Shown here: positions 1 to 11,570 of the stretch, piece after piece | Layout: each line of letters opens with the position of its first letter | How positions within the stretch are numbered: position 1 is the stretch's first letter | Source: Augochlora pura | Lineage: Eukaryota; Arthropoda; Insecta; Hymenoptera; Halictidae | Length of the DNA stretch: 64,000 bases | Assembly: GCF_028453695.1 (NCBI RefSeq) | Contig: NC_135778.1 | Coordinates: 4,474,166 to 4,538,165 of the forward strand | Reading direction: 5' to 3' | The notes under the pieces: model-generated | Databases searched by the model: none | Seen by the model: the letters and a program-made list of their open reading frames with translations, nothing else | Told to the model about the DNA's origin: nothing | Program-made: the position numbers and the translations under genes

Positions 1-1316
1 TGGCGCACATACCGAATTTAGCAAAAAGCGAACTAGATCTTCTGGGATAAGCCGAGTTTGTGGAAGAGCGATGCCGTTACTTCTCGCATTGTTCCTAGAG
101 GCTGGGCAATAAAAGGCGGCACGGCAAAAAGTCGGAATGTAAAACGTGTCCGGCAAAAACAAAGGAGAATGTCTTGGGAAGGTTCGCTGCGATCTAATAA
201 GAGATTGATAACAGGACTCGATGCAAAAATCTCCCGTTGCCGTTCCGATGGGCCTGGGCTTCTTGCTCGATCGTGCCAGAGAATGTTTTGCCAGATTTGT
301 GAGAATATTAGAAAAGGGAAATTAGGCTTCTTTCAAACGAACTAAAAAATAATGGTCACTTTATTGGTAGAACTTATTTTATTTGGTAATAAGGGTACGT
401 ATTGTGTAGCAGATTTTGTGCTTCCACCTATTGTTGCTTCTATTGTTCTTGATATAATTATTTTTGTGTCATAAAATGTATTAGTTGCAATGATTGGTCT
501 TTTTGTCTAAAACCATGCTCTGCGTCAAAAGTGAAATTATCAATTTCTATTTATACAGATTTCAATATTTTTGTAAGCTTTTAATTTGCACTAAAATGAA
601 TTAAAAATGGCAATGTTTATCGATTAGACTGCAATAAAAATCGTCAGTTTAATTATCGAGCGATTCGATCGTATTTAGACCGAGTCTCGTGCAATTATCG
701 TAGCATTCATAGTAATATCGTTCGTTGCGAATTCACAGTTTAATCGACGAAACGAATTCGTTTTTTTTCATTCTCGTCCGCGTGAAACGGGTCGATGGAA
801 AATAGAAAGTCGCGCGTAGATCCTCCGGCTAATTGTAACGGTACGGTGGCGGGTTTCGAGAGGCGACAATTTAATTAATCTTTTTGGCCGTGGACGGGGA
901 CGCGCCGAAATTTTCTGTCTTTTTGTTACACAGTCGCTGTCGTCGCTCGAGGAGAACCGAGCACGGAAATTCGATTTAGGTGGCGACGACACGTGTTATC
1001 TGTCTCTCGGTGTGTTCGGGAACGGTAACGCAGTGACAGATACATTTGTCTGGACGTCCCATCGTATTAAATTTACATCGAAATGACAGGCGTATCGTTA
1101 TTAATCTTGAATACAGGAATCGTATGGAGAGCGCGCGCTGAATAAATCAAGAAATTTAAAAGAATCAGACGCGTTGAAAAATTCATCGGCGCAGCGAATT
1201 AAATATCGCGTACCGGAGAAACGCGGCTACCTATTATACATGTGTCTATCCGAAGTTATGTATTACGTTCTAAGAGCTTCTCAAAAATCTTTTACGTAAC
1301 ACTCTTTCTTTCATGA
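1..1316. other. No gene recognised (intergenic or intronic)
   Basis: The open frames here are short, lack splice-consistent partners and resemble nothing I know. The first 350 bases have a modest GC content and the rest is AT-rich. The stretch could belong to the large intron upstream of the C15/TLX exon at 12918 or to intergenic DNA. I see no RNA gene. Confidence 0.5.
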
Positions 1317-1657
1317 TAATGTACATTATTATCGAGTCTGATCGAATACCATAATTTCGTCGCGACAATGAAAATCTTAACTATAGTAAAAAATATTCAA
1401 ATTTCGTTGGATTTAGTTTGATAAAATTCCAGAGAGAAATGAAAATAATTTTGTAAAACCTGATAATTAGGCAAATATAGTTAAATTAAAAATTATTTTC
1501 ATTGGGCACTAAGAGGGTTAAACAAATCGCAACTATAGTAAAAAGTATTCGATCTCGTTCGATTTAGTTTGGTAAAATTTTTGGTAATTTTTTGAAGCCT
1601 GATAATTAGGCAAATATAGTTAAATTAAAAATGACTTTCATTGGTCACTGAAAGGGT
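1317..1657 (+). repeat. Dispersed repeat R1, one full copy plus a partial tandem copy
   Basis: The first copy (about 1317-1521) begins with a variant of ATTATCGAGTCTGATCGAAT and ends TTTTCATTGGGCACTAAGAG GGTTAA. A second, shorter and more diverged copy follows at about 1528-1657 and ends TTTCATTGGTCACTGAAAGG. A third copy is at 3158-3354. The right end reads as TTAACCCTCTTAGTGCCC on the other strand. That resembles the termini of the TTAA-flanked element at 4397-4921, so R1 may be a deleted relative of it. No protein-coding capacity is visible. Confidence 0.75.
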
Positions 1658-2771
1658 CAAACTAAAGCTTTCAGTGAGTTTTCTGTCCTAAATTGTACCC
1701 AATTATTAGAAGTATCAGCATATAGAGGAAGTATTTTACGGTGTTTCGAAAAATCGCGACGTCGCCGTTTTCGAAGCTCTCGCGCATAGGACTCGGCGGA
1801 GAAATAAAAGGACGGGCGACGCGTTCTTTCGCAGCCCTCCCGGCTCGTCTTTTCCGCGGCGCGGTCCAGCGAGCAGCTGCGTTTAAAGTAACGAGATGAC
1901 TGTAGGCAGAGATGAGATAACTTGACCTCAATAATTCAGATACCTAACAGCTTAGCCCTGTCCCGTACATAATGCAGTCTATCCACCCCATCGTGCTCTT
2001 CATCCACCCCTGCTTTGACTGCCAACTCTCTCCACTTACTACCGGTCCCCCTCCGAGCGCCCCGGCTCGCGTTGCATCCCTTCGCGTCCCAGCCAGCCAG
2101 CCAGCCAGCCAGCCGACGCGGCGGCTCCACCTCTCCCGGCTTTCTTGCTCCAGCTTTTAAAGTGTCAAACCTTAGAATCCGCGATTACGGATCGTTCCGA
2201 TCCGCCGGGGGAACCCCACCGATTCCCCTCGTTAAACATTCACCCGGCCCTGTGTTGGATCAGCCGGGTAATCGGTCGAACACGAACGAAACGCGTTCGT
2301 CAAGGACCTGTTTTTCCACCACGGTTGTGTTGTGTTGTTCGACCGGTGGTAACCGTTTCCCCGTGTCTCTCGCGACGACGCCACGGCGATTTTTACCGTT
2401 CCCGTTGCCAGGCGTCGAACACGTCGGTGCATACTTTATACGGCCAATTAAAGCCCCGGGATTAACGCCGGAACGGACCTGTCGATATGACTGATTTCAG
2501 ATTAGCTATCGAAGCACCCGGGGTAGCAGCTCCATTTTCGGGTAATTCGAGTAAACCGATAAATAGCAGTTGTCGATCAAGCGTACTGTTTTTAAGCGTG
2601 CCGCGGCGATTGCGTTAGCGAACTTCTACGTTGAATATGACGCCAGTCATTTTTCTGGTGTTCCTGCAAATGCGGTTCGAGTATTAAATCTATTATCGTT
2701 ACGGTTCAAAATTAACAATATCCGATTATCATATAATTATATTATCGTTATCATTGTCATATATAATTATC
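1658..2771. other. GC-rich CpG patch without a recognised gene
   Basis: About 1780-2560 is clearly richer in G, C and CpG than its surroundings. It includes a short CCAG tetranucleotide array near 2090-2114. Open frames on both strands here are overlapping by-products of low stop-codon frequency in GC-rich DNA, and none resembles a known family. An unmethylated regulatory island or a non-coding exon is possible, but nothing decides it. Confidence 0.4.
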
Positions 2772-2936
2772 ATATTGAAGAAGATCGTTTAGATTCCTCT
2801 TGGTTAGTATAGCACAATAGTTGAAAATTCTATTAACAACTTTCAAACAATTTTTTAACAATTATTATATCGAAGAAAATTGTTTAGATTCCTTTTGGTT
2901 AGTATAGTACAATAATCGAAAATTCTAGTAACAACT
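2772..2936 (+). repeat. Diverged tandem duplication, about 70-bp unit at 95-bp spacing
   Basis: The segment starting ATATTGAAGAAGATCG at 2772 is repeated at 2867 as ATATCGAAGAAAATTG. Both copies continue through the shared TTGGTTAGTATAG and AAAATTCTA blocks to ACAACT. The copies differ at roughly one base in seven. No terminal inverted repeats or target-site duplication are evident, so this is probably a local duplication. Confidence 0.7.
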
Positions 2937-3130
2937 TCATTTAAAAATAATCAATTGTAAGTATAACATTTTTACATAATAGAAAAGTAAAATAATGCTA
3001 CATATTTTTCTATAAATTATTATATCTTCCACTGATTAATAAAAAATTTTAACGATCGTTATTTGCGCGAAGTTGGCTTCGACGACATCTAAAGGTTCGA
3101 CTTCAACTTCGATATCCTCCCAGTCTCGGG

Positions 3131-3382
3131 CTGGTCTGAATTTTCGACGGGGTTTATAATGCACATTATTACCGAGTCTGATCGAATACCATAATTTCGT
3201 CGCGACAATGAAAATCTTAACTACAGTAAAAAATATTCAAATTTCGTTCGTTTTAGTTTGGTAGAATTCCAGAAAGAAATGAAAATTGTAAAACCTAATA
3301 ATTAGGCAAATATAGTTAAATTATAAATTATTTTCATTGGGCACTAAGAGGGTACTGGTCTGAACTTTCGACGGGGTTTATA
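3131..3382 (+). repeat. R1 copy flanked by 28-bp direct repeats
   Basis: A third R1 copy (3158-3354) is nearly identical to the one at 1317. It is bracketed almost exactly by two copies of a 28-bp sequence, CTGGTCTGAA(T/C)TTTCGACG plus GGGTTTATA, at 3131-3158 and 3355-3382, which differ at one base. Flanking repeats this long are not a normal transposon target-site duplication. They suggest a duplication-type insertion or repair event. Confidence 0.75.
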
Positions 3383-3690
3383 TTCTCAACACGAAGACAC
3401 GGCATTTTTAGGGTTGCCCTCTCAGAGCACGGGCGAACCACCCTAACGAGCGTCGTGGTAAATTATTGTCATTGACGTTGAGGTGGTAGCTACGTATTCC
3501 GGTAAGGGTGGTACTTGGAAACGTCCGCGAGTCGTTTAGAGATCATTTCGTCTACCGATTATGGTTCCGGGAAAAATAAGGCAGCTGCGTGTCTGAGGGA
3601 TGTTCGAAATGGGACGTGAAAGCGGCAAGTGTTTCTCCATTTCACAAGTTTGAAAACTCCTTTTACATTCTCCCGCCGTTGTTTCTACGA

Positions 3691-3760
3691 TTAAACCCTT
3701 GCACTCGAGTGGCGCCTCTGAAGCGCCAATGAAAATTGTTATATAATTAACAAAATAATG
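3691..3760 (+). mobile_element. Truncated family A miniature element (TTAA-CCCTTTGCACTCG type)
   Basis: The sequence starts TTAA, then ACCCTTGCACTCGAG, and continues with GAAGCGCCAATGAAAATTG and TTATATAATTAACAAAATA. It follows the left part of the family A element at 12394-12611 closely. The right terminus is not recognisable, so only the aligned left part is annotated. Confidence 0.6.
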
Positions 3761-4396
3761 TTGACGTCGTTAAGTTCTCTTCTGTTGAATGCATAACAGT
3801 TTTACGAGTCACGAGGCTCAATATCATATAGCAAATTATACCGAGTACTATACTACAGCTGGTCAAAATAGCAATTTTTGTTGTAGTGAGTTTATACCAT
3901 AAGTTTAATATCTTAAAATAACATATTCCATGAATCGTATTGCTCTGTGACGCTAAATTAAAGTGTAAAAGAATTTTTATTAATAACTTCGTAACTAGAG
4001 AAATAATTAAAGATCTTCTTTCTTTTTATCTTCATAAAGACTTTTGCGATCGACTGTATGGATACGAGGCGTAAAGCATAGTCATGTATCTCGGTCATGA
4101 GTTAATTCAATTTAAGCGCCTCGACCCTCGGCCGGTCCGATTCGAGTCTCGCAACCCTAAATTGTTCTGATTCCAGTCTGCACTCGCGCAAAACAGAAAT
4201 CAACTTTCCTGTATTCAAATAAATGTTCTCGTGGAAACTGTTGTATTATATTATTTTTTTAAACTAGAACAAATTTATTCACGTTGAATAAAAACGTTTC
4301 TGTCACGGTGAACTAATTTCAAACTATAATCGAAAATAAATGCATACGACAGTTAGTCTATAGTCTATTAGTAGTATAGTAAAGTCTACGTGCGAG

Positions 4397-4921
4397 TTAA
4401 CCTCTCTTAGGCACGACGCGCCGTTGTAGTGGATTTCGCAATTATTTCGTGCCTTACTCAATTGTTATTGGTTATTAAAGTAAACGATTAAAGCGAACGT
4501 GTGTATGAGTACAATACACTAAGAAAAGTATATACAATATAGCTAATATTATATGCAACTGTGCCAAAAATATGATTTATTCAATGTGCAGATTGCTGGT
4601 GAATAATGGGTAGAAGTGTTTCTCTGTAATAACAAAGAAACAACATTCAATGTTATTATTCACACCATTTTTCTTTATTAACTTTCTTATACTTAATTTC
4701 AATTCTTTGCACTTCGGCTTATATTGTCGCACTAACGCCACACGTCTATTCGCTCAATTATCTTAATACTATCGGAGATCTAACTTATCGACCTATTTAC
4801 GCGGTAAATTTAATACAAGTAAGGATGCTTTCCTTACACGTATATAAAATATATAATCAAGAAAAATGGTAATTTAGTAACGAAAAATTCGCGCTAAATC
4901 CAGCCGTGGCTAAGAGGTTAA
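4397..4921. mobile_element. TTAA-flanked miniature transposon, family D
   Basis: The element is bounded by TTAA on each side (4397-4400 and 4918-4921). The inner ends are imperfect inverted repeats: CCTCTCTTAGGCACGACG on the left, and CCTCTTAGCCACGGC read inward from the right. TTAA target sites and C-rich termini are typical of piggyBac-like elements. No transposase frame is present, so it would be non-autonomous. It is longer (about 525 bp) than the other TTAA elements here. Confidence 0.55.
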
Positions 4922-5450
4922 ACGGATAAAGATGCACAGTTTACGTGCAAGAGCGACGGACGAGCGATATTAGGAATCGCGCGGCATTTCCAGGAAACGA
5001 TACAGAGTCAAATTCATAATATACGTTTGCGAATGTATGAAGCGCCGGCCGAAAGTTATAGCTGGCAATAAGGGGATAACGATAAGAGTAATGTGTCCCA
5101 GGTTGCGAGAGAATACGGTTACGCCGGCCACAGCGTACGGGAGGGGGGAGGCTAGGGCTCTGTCAGGGCTGCAAAATGTAATCGGCACAGCGCCCTCAAT
5201 TATTAATCGCTAACCGCGTTAATTACTTGCAAGGGTGTAGGCACCGGCTTGTCACTGGAACAACGGCGTACCTCGCCCGTAGAATTCCTCGTTACAGCTA
5301 AATGCACTCGAATCACCGCTTCGACGTGCATTAAATCTTATCGATTCTGGAAACCGAACCCGCGGCGCGCAAATGCGAGCAACAGAAACGGAATCCTTAC
5401 GATTACGGAATTGAATTCGACGAATTCTTTCCACGTGGAACGGACAATTA
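4922..5450. other. No gene recognised
   Basis: Mixed-composition DNA with a GC-rich patch at about 5040-5190. No splice-consistent coding frame, RNA gene or repeat was recognised. Confidence 0.4.
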
Positions 5451-5694
5451 TTTCCCCCCCCCCCCCCCCCTCCCTTGCGCTACAATTCCGTTCACGCTTC
5501 GTTGATCAACATTTATTTGTCGTTAATATTTTCCTTAATGGTACCGGATAATTCTTGTTCTTTTTTTCTTTTTATCGTCTTTATGTACGTTTATTTCTAT
5601 ATTTTCATAGCAGACGAAATGATTTTGATGCGAAATAAATTAATAATATTCATCTATAGTAGATCTCTAGATTATTATAGTGCAAGGGGTTGAT
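5451..5694. mobile_element. Family B miniature element with an expanded poly-C left end
   Basis: A run of about 20 C (near 5452-5470) leads into TCCCTTGCGCTACAATTCCG. The right end is ATTATTATAGTGCAAGGGG followed by TTGA, which read inward gives CCCCTTGCACTATAAT. The terminal inverted repeat is therefore CCCTTGC(A/G)CTA(T/C)AAT. The interior (ATTTATTTGTCGTTAATATT, and TTTATGTACGTTT) is shared with the copy at 22640-22877. The poly-C tract probably grew from the C-rich terminus. Confidence 0.65.
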
Positions 5695-7037
5695 CTATTT
5701 CTAACACAGCGTACGATGGTGATAAAATTGAATCGCAACGTTGATCGTGTTTCGTGAACATTTTGTACATTCGTTTAATAACGTTCAAGATTAAATGATG
5801 TCGATTTGGAAAAGCAAAAAGGATAGGTTTTCTGAAATCTGACTCGAGCAGAGGTGAAAGAGAATTCGTTTTGAATATTTTCTGAAATACAGTGGACCTT
5901 TTGAAAAGCAATACATTTTTTGAAACTGAACCAAACAGTTTTCCTTTTAAATTATAGAGGAACTTGTATACTATACAATGACTGAACTTTTACAATTTTC
6001 TTATTACGTGTGATAACAGAAGAAAATAAGAAGCTTTCGTTTTTAATTTTATCTGAGTCTAAATATTTTTTCAAGACATTCTTCATTAGTATTTGCCATC
6101 GGTCGTTTCGAGGTTAAGAAAGTAGACGAATAATTTACAAGCAATAGCAAAGTGCTCGTCGAATGATCAGCCAGTTTACGCTTGGAACGCGGCGGATAAA
6201 GATATATTTCAGTGGCTAATTACTGCTGTACAGGGTGTGCCAAAATTATTGATACACCGGAAAATGAGGTGTTCCTGAGGCCAATTCAAGTAACCTTCTC
6301 CTTTGCTAAAATGCGACACGCGGATTTGTTAACGAGTAATAAATTAAATAAATAATTAACAAAAAAACAGTGGCGAATGAGAGGCATATAGAGTGCGAGA
6401 GATATAGCAATCTCATGGATAATTACGTGAACGATCAAGCTGGTCGTAGAAACGAAGCCTTGGGAATCGGGAAAATTTCCCGAAAATCGTTGCTCTCCCG
6501 TCCTTGTTCTCTCGCGTCGTCGCGCCGCGCGTGTTTCCACGAAACAAACGTATCCGCGGCACCGGGGAACTTAATATATCGGCCGGAGAAAATTACAGGA
6601 AGTTCACAGGTAGGCTTGCCCAACCCCGGAATGGAAGCAAAAAGATCGAATTAACGAGGCAGTTTTCGATGTTCGATGGGTCGGGTCGCGGCATAATTCG
6701 TATGGAGACACGTTGGCCGAGTGCCACCGGTCTTTAGAGCCTTTGGACAACCGTGTTGCGCAATGCAAACCAGTTTTCGAGAAATTTCGTTTATCGGCGC
6801 CGAGGGAACCTTGCGACCGAGCGGAAACGTTACGCTCGATCTTGATCTTACCGAGGACGTGTACGATCGATCGTTCGATTATACGAACTGTTAACGTTAA
6901 ATTTACCAGCAATTTAAGTATCGGTTTTTAGGAAAAGCGCGGTTTCCAGTATTTACTTTTAAGAAGGATAGAAAAGTTGGATAATATTAATTGTAGTACA
7001 GAAATAGATTTATAGACATTATCAATAAATCAAACGA
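5695..7037. other. No gene recognised
   Basis: This is AT-rich sequence with a GC-richer segment at 6430-6900. The overlapping open frames in that segment on both strands show no family resemblance and no consistent splice sites. Confidence 0.4.
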
Positions 7038-7312
7038 TTAACCCTTTGCACTCTGAGGAACCGCTAAAATTGTTACAGCACTTTCCAAAATAATTTTTAT
7101 ATTTTGAAAAATTAGATTTCAAAAATTACCAAAGGTACAACTATTGTCTCATGAGTTACAAAATTCAATTTCATATACATAAAATACATTTTTATTATAT
7201 AAAATGGAGATGCTGTATGTCGGAAAAGTTATTTTAGAATAACAATTAAAATTAATTATTTGTAGTTAATTGTTTGTAGAAACTCCGAGCGTCGAGTTCG
7301 CACTTGCAGATT
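7038..7312. mobile_element. Family A miniature element, decayed right end
   Basis: The element starts TTAA (7038-7041), then CCCTTTGCACTCTGAGG. Internal blocks (AAAATTGTTACAGCA, AATAATTTTTATATT, TAGATTTCAAAAATT) match the copy at 12394. The expected right terminus is degraded to about CGAGTTCGCACTTGCAG near 7292-7310, and no TTAA is left there. Confidence 0.65.
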
Positions 7313-8086
7313 GCCAAATGATCCCGGAGTGTCGATAACTAAAAATATATTTATTACGAATACGTATAAAATAATGTAAAGTTCATGAAACTGATGCTTT
7401 AGTTATGGCTACGAAAGTCGTGATATCGTTTCGGAAAGAAAATGTTCAATGCGGTAGAAATGTTTGATTGCAATTGCAAAACCAGTCATTTTAACTGATC
7501 TGGTAAATCTAGTGTCAAGGCGCACCATGTCCCCTGCCCTTCCTCATCGCACCCCACCCTCATGCATCCCCAAGTGCAGAAAATTCATTTGAAAACGAGC
7601 CCAACGAAATCGTCGACGCCATCTAAAATTTCTCTTTGTAAATGTTTGAAATTCGTCGTACACGTTTTAATACAGCATCCTTATCTGTGAATAAGATACG
7701 AGACCTCGACGACTAAAACAACGTTATTTTCATCTTGTGTCTACATAATTGATAAATTTATTGGCGAAATTTGGAAAAGGTCTTCCTAAACAAGTAGTTT
7801 TTTTATCTGCCGCGTTGATTATACATACAGCCGCTAATCAGCGTTTCTGTTACGCCACAAAGACTGCATACGATTATCGGGAGACTCCGTTATATTCCTA
7901 CTTTCTACGCGACCACTTAATTACTTCGCTTACCGCGAAGAATTTCGATGGACAACTGACTTCGACGCACGCGAGAATCTATCAACTTACGCGCGTCGCG
8001 AGCCTGTTTGTATCAAACAATAAAAAACAAATTCGGTAAGATTGAAAAGATAAAAAGAACTGTCAAATTAATTTAATTAACAAAAT
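7313..8086. other. No gene recognised
   Basis: No coding, RNA or repeat feature was recognised. The open frame at 7749-8039 has no recognisable domain. Confidence 0.4.
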
Positions 8087-8338
8087 TTAACCCTTTGCGC
8101 TCTTTGAGGCTATTTTATTTTCAATCCCAAAATTCTTTTACCTATAGCATCCCCAGTTTTTATACTTTAATTTAGTTAATTTTATTAGGCACGCGATATT
8201 GAATCTTGTAATTCTGATAATAATGTTAGTTAATTTTTGAATGTAATATAAATTTGATTAAGTAAAAATGATTTTGTAATGCAATTTTTAGATCATTAGA
8301 GGAGCCTCAGAGTCAGCTCTTCGAGTAGAAAGGGTTAA
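8087..8338. mobile_element. Family A miniature element with both TTAA ends
   Basis: TTAA (8087-8090) is followed by CCCTTTGCGCTCTTTGAGG. The right end, TTCGAGTAGAAAGGG, is followed by TTAA (8335-8338). Read inward, the right end is CCCTTTCTACTCGAA, an imperfect inverted copy of the left. The length of about 250 bp equals that of the copy at 24464-24710. No coding capacity is present. Confidence 0.7.
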
Positions 8339-9035
8339 TTTGAATGATATTCCGAATTAATTCATGGAAATTCGTGGACTAAATTCGAGTGAAATTTTAC
8401 GCGAGAAATGTTTCGATTAAACGTTTCAAATAAATTCTTCGCGTCAAATTCGATGCGAGAAATCGGCGTGCAACAATTGTTTCCTTCTATAAGGTCTATT
8501 TAAATAAAAGGTCGCTAATAGCCTTGCAGCTGATGCCACGTAAAACCTCTAAAAAAAAAAAGAAATTGTTTCTTTCATTACCATAGATTACTGTAGATTT
8601 AAGGGATGGTTTTTCACACTTCAGGCGCAACTCTTGCAGTGAAAAAGAGAAAGCGTGGACCCGGTCAATCTCAAATAAATCATCGAAGGTGTCGCGTCGT
8701 CGCATTTCTATTAACAATCATTTACCGTATATTTCCCCATAAAGTTACGCATACTCGACTATACATGCCTCTTAACATTTGTACACGCGTTATCGCGAGA
8801 TTCCGCCATTTTGAATAAATTCGAACAGAAACGACCAACTCCGTCTTCGGTTATCAACATTTAAACGTGGAAGTAGAGGTCGGCACGCGATAAATATCAA
8901 TTTTCCCCCGTGTTGGAATTTATACGGAACGGAAGAAATGCTAATCAAGGTCTCTGCGAAAGAAATCGTAGCGCGACGGGTTAAATACAATTCCGCGTTA
9001 TCCCATCTGCGTTCGATAGCCATTATTCGCCTGCC
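8339..9035. other. No gene recognised
   Basis: Nothing beyond low-complexity A-runs near 8550 was recognised. Confidence 0.4.
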
Positions 9036-9062
9036 TGCCCCCCCCCCCCCCCCCCCCCCCCC
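9036..9062 (+). repeat. Poly-C tract
   Basis: A nearly pure C homopolymer of about 24 bases ends in CCACCTCCGCCC. It could form a G-quadruplex on the minus strand and is a likely site of length variation. The polyproline/polyglycine frames across it are artefacts. Confidence 0.85.
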
Positions 9063-9315
9063 ACCTCCGCCCATTAGTATACACCGACCGTGTGGAACGG
9101 TCGCGAAAGCCAAAGAACGCGGCGCGAGTTCCCCGCTTGCGGATGAGATCTGCGCGCGGGAACTCGCGCCGCGAAAAAATAAAAAAGAAAAAGCGATAAG
9201 TCGGCGCAAACGTTGCCCCTTTCCTACAATTACCGCGGACACGTTTCCTACGATTCCCGCGCGCCGAATAAAACGAACGAAGCCCGGCCGATCCTGTGTT
9301 GATTGCGCCGGGCAA

Positions 9316-9342
9316 GAGAGAGAGAGAGAGAGAGAGAGAGAA
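9316..9342 (+). repeat. (AG)n dinucleotide microsatellite
   Basis: An uninterrupted AG repeat of about 13 units lies in otherwise GC-rich unique sequence. Confidence 0.9.
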
Positions 9343-10235
9343 CTGCCGTTATCTGAAATCTTTGCTCGACATCGGCGGCCGTTCTAGTCGTTAATCGTGC
9401 AACAACCGATCGAGTTGTGTCCCGACGTGAGCCGGCTCTCGTTCGTGATACACGGGGCTACCGGAGCAGGTAACGCAGCCAGCAGCAGACGCAGACGCCG
9501 TCGCTGGCTCTTTCTCCCACAGGAAGAAGCTGGGAACCGGGCACTCGCGGAGATAAACAAAGGTACAACGAAACCGTTTAATTACCGAGGACCGGAGATT
9601 AACTCTAATGGAACGACGGTGTTTCGTGGCTCGCACGGCGAGCAACGGGGCTCCGCTGATTGGCCGCGTTATCCTGTCTGGCGCCTGTCAGACCGAAGGA
9701 ACTTTTCGGGGCCCCGGATCCCCGTTGCCGAGGGACCCGGCGACGGTCCCTCGCAGCGAAATCGATCGCCGATAAGCTCGTTAAAAATTTGTAATAAACA
9801 CCTTCGCTGCGGCACGGCTCGGTATTACTGGATAATTAGCGGGATCGGTAATTGGAGTGTACGCGCTGCGTTGATATCGGACTGGAATGGAATCGAGTAG
9901 AGGTTTCCAAGAGATCGGACGAAACTAGAGATTCGAAATTGCATGTGAGAAATGAGAACTCGTTCACTCGGTGTGGGTGATTTATAAAACAATGGCAGAA
10001 TTTAAAGGAGTCAATCCCTTTACTATGATTAGAATTTTTTCGATCGCGCTAATTTCTTAGAAGAAAAATATATTTTGTATTTATCAAAATATATGGCTTT
10101 TTTAAATTAGAAAAATTATTAAATTATTTAAATCTTAAATTTATATGGTTACATCCACTTGAATGTTTAAAGGTTGCTGACAAGAGAATAAAGTTCGATT
10201 CCTCCTCCCGAATTGAGCGGATAAACATTCATGTT
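9343..10235. other. GC-rich stretch without a recognised gene
   Basis: From 9343 to about 9900 the sequence is GC-rich with few stops. A 167-codon frame on the plus strand crosses it but shows no domain. Its arginine-rich low-complexity run looks like chance translation. TAAT and ATTA cores are frequent, so a cis-regulatory role is possible. The remainder is AT-rich. Confidence 0.35.
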
Positions 10236-10298
10236 TAACAGCTTATTACTAAAAATCTCCATGACGAGTTTGACTCGTTAAAGCACGGCAAGGGTTTA
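10236..10298 (+). mobile_element. Right-end fragment of a family B miniature element
   Basis: The string ATGACGAGTTTGACTCGTTA, followed by AAGCACGGCAAGGGTTTAA, resembles the right ends of the copies at 22640-22877 (CACGAGTTTGACTTGTTAT) and 24816-24967 (CACGAGTCCGACTCGTTAT). No left end was found. Confidence 0.45.
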
Positions 10299-10920
10299 AG
10301 AATGTCGATATATTCTTATCGGAAGCTTCGTAATATTAAAATTGAAATATCCCTCGATTTTATCGAACGGTGTACGACCGGCGTCAAAATTCGGTCATCA
10401 GAAGTTTACTTAAGTGGCACGATATTGGCAACTTTCCCAATACAGAGCCGTTTTATCTATTCGTTGGTAAAAGAATTCGTGGAATGCCGAAGGCACAGAC
10501 ACGGGCCACCTGGGTAGTTAAAAGTTCAACCTGACACGTAGAAATAAGCACGCCCTAAAGAAACTGGTAAATAGATTAAGAAAAAAAAAAAGAAAAAAAA
10601 GCTATTCGGTAGTAAATATTTCCAGTCTTTTAAAGACTGTGGAACAGGTTGCCCCGTGGGCTTAGATATCGTTGAAGGAAACGTCTACTCAGAACTAGAA
10701 GAGATTCCGATAAGGATTTCCAGTCGAAGCGGACCATTAACGCCGCCGCCGATGAGTCACTCGTTTCGTGGATTCCTAATAGATTTGCCACGGAACGAGG
10801 CTTTAATTTGTCAGCTCCGTTCATAATGGGCTTTTGTGGGTGGCGGGAAACGGGGCCTTGGCGACGCGTATAAATTACCTCGTTCTCGAAACACGGCACA
10901 GAAAAGTTTAATGAAACCTT
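10299..10920. other. No gene recognised
   Basis: Apart from an A-rich run near 10578-10601, no feature was recognised. Confidence 0.4.
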
Positions 10921-11105
10921 AATTAAAAAATAGACTTTTCAATAAGAAAATAAACTTATCAATAAAAAAAATAAACCTCTCAATAAGAAAATAGACTTCT
11001 CAATAAAAAAATAAACTTTTCAATAAAAAAATAAACTTCTCAATAAAAAAATAAACTTCTCAATAAAAAAATAAACTGCTCAATAAGAAAATAAACTTTT
11101 CAATA
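10921..11105 (+). repeat. 20-bp minisatellite, about 9 units
   Basis: The consensus unit is close to AATAAAAAAATAAACTTCTC. It is repeated head to tail with point changes (AATAAGAAAATAGACTTCTC and similar) and one 21-bp unit. Units are adjacent with no spacers, so this is a minisatellite and not a CRISPR-like array. Confidence 0.9.
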
Positions 11106-11570
11106 GCATGAAGACATCTCAAATCCATTTTAGAAATTAACTCAACAAAATTTAAATTCGCATGTAACTAACTAAAATTAGATGTGCCGAAAGGAAGAAG
11201 TTCTTATAAAAATTTCTAACAAAAATATTTTTATAGCGTCAGGAATTGTGAAAGCAGGAATCCGAAACCAGTCACGGTGACTGGTCTAGCGATCCTGGTG
11301 TTAAGTACTTAAACATTGACGACAAGATAATAGAAATTTTATGTGATTTTAGGAGAACGAAATATCATTTCTGTTTAACGAGTTATTACGATCCAATTCT
11401 AGTTTAAATTAGACGCTTGCATCTTTTAACACGTTGAACGCGCCACGTCAACGAAATGTGGGTTAATTTCTGACCGATCTTGGAAATTCATTTTTATTTT
11501 AATATATTCGAACGGAATAAATTTGACTGGAATGTTTCGGATGCGAAAGAGTTTTAATGCCACCCCCTGT
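11106..11570. other. No gene recognised
   Basis: AT-rich sequence. The string TTAACACGTTGAACGCGCC at about 11429 resembles the start of a TTAA element, but no convincing opposite end was found. Confidence 0.35.

Noticed and set aside
2015..2494. 159-codon frame spanning the CCAG repeat
   Set aside because: Low-complexity start and no recognisable domain; other frames of similar length overlap it.
8938..9387. 149-codon plus-strand frame and two overlapping minus-strand frames
   Set aside because: They cross the poly-C and (AG)n tracts, so the predicted proteins are proline or glycine homopolymers and RE repeats with no domain.
9397..9900. 167-codon plus-strand frame
   Set aside because: GC-rich composition explains the lack of stops. 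No family resemblance and no splice partners.
10190..10215. GTTCGATTCC resembling a tRNA B box
   Set aside because: No matching A box or cloverleaf pairing was found upstream.
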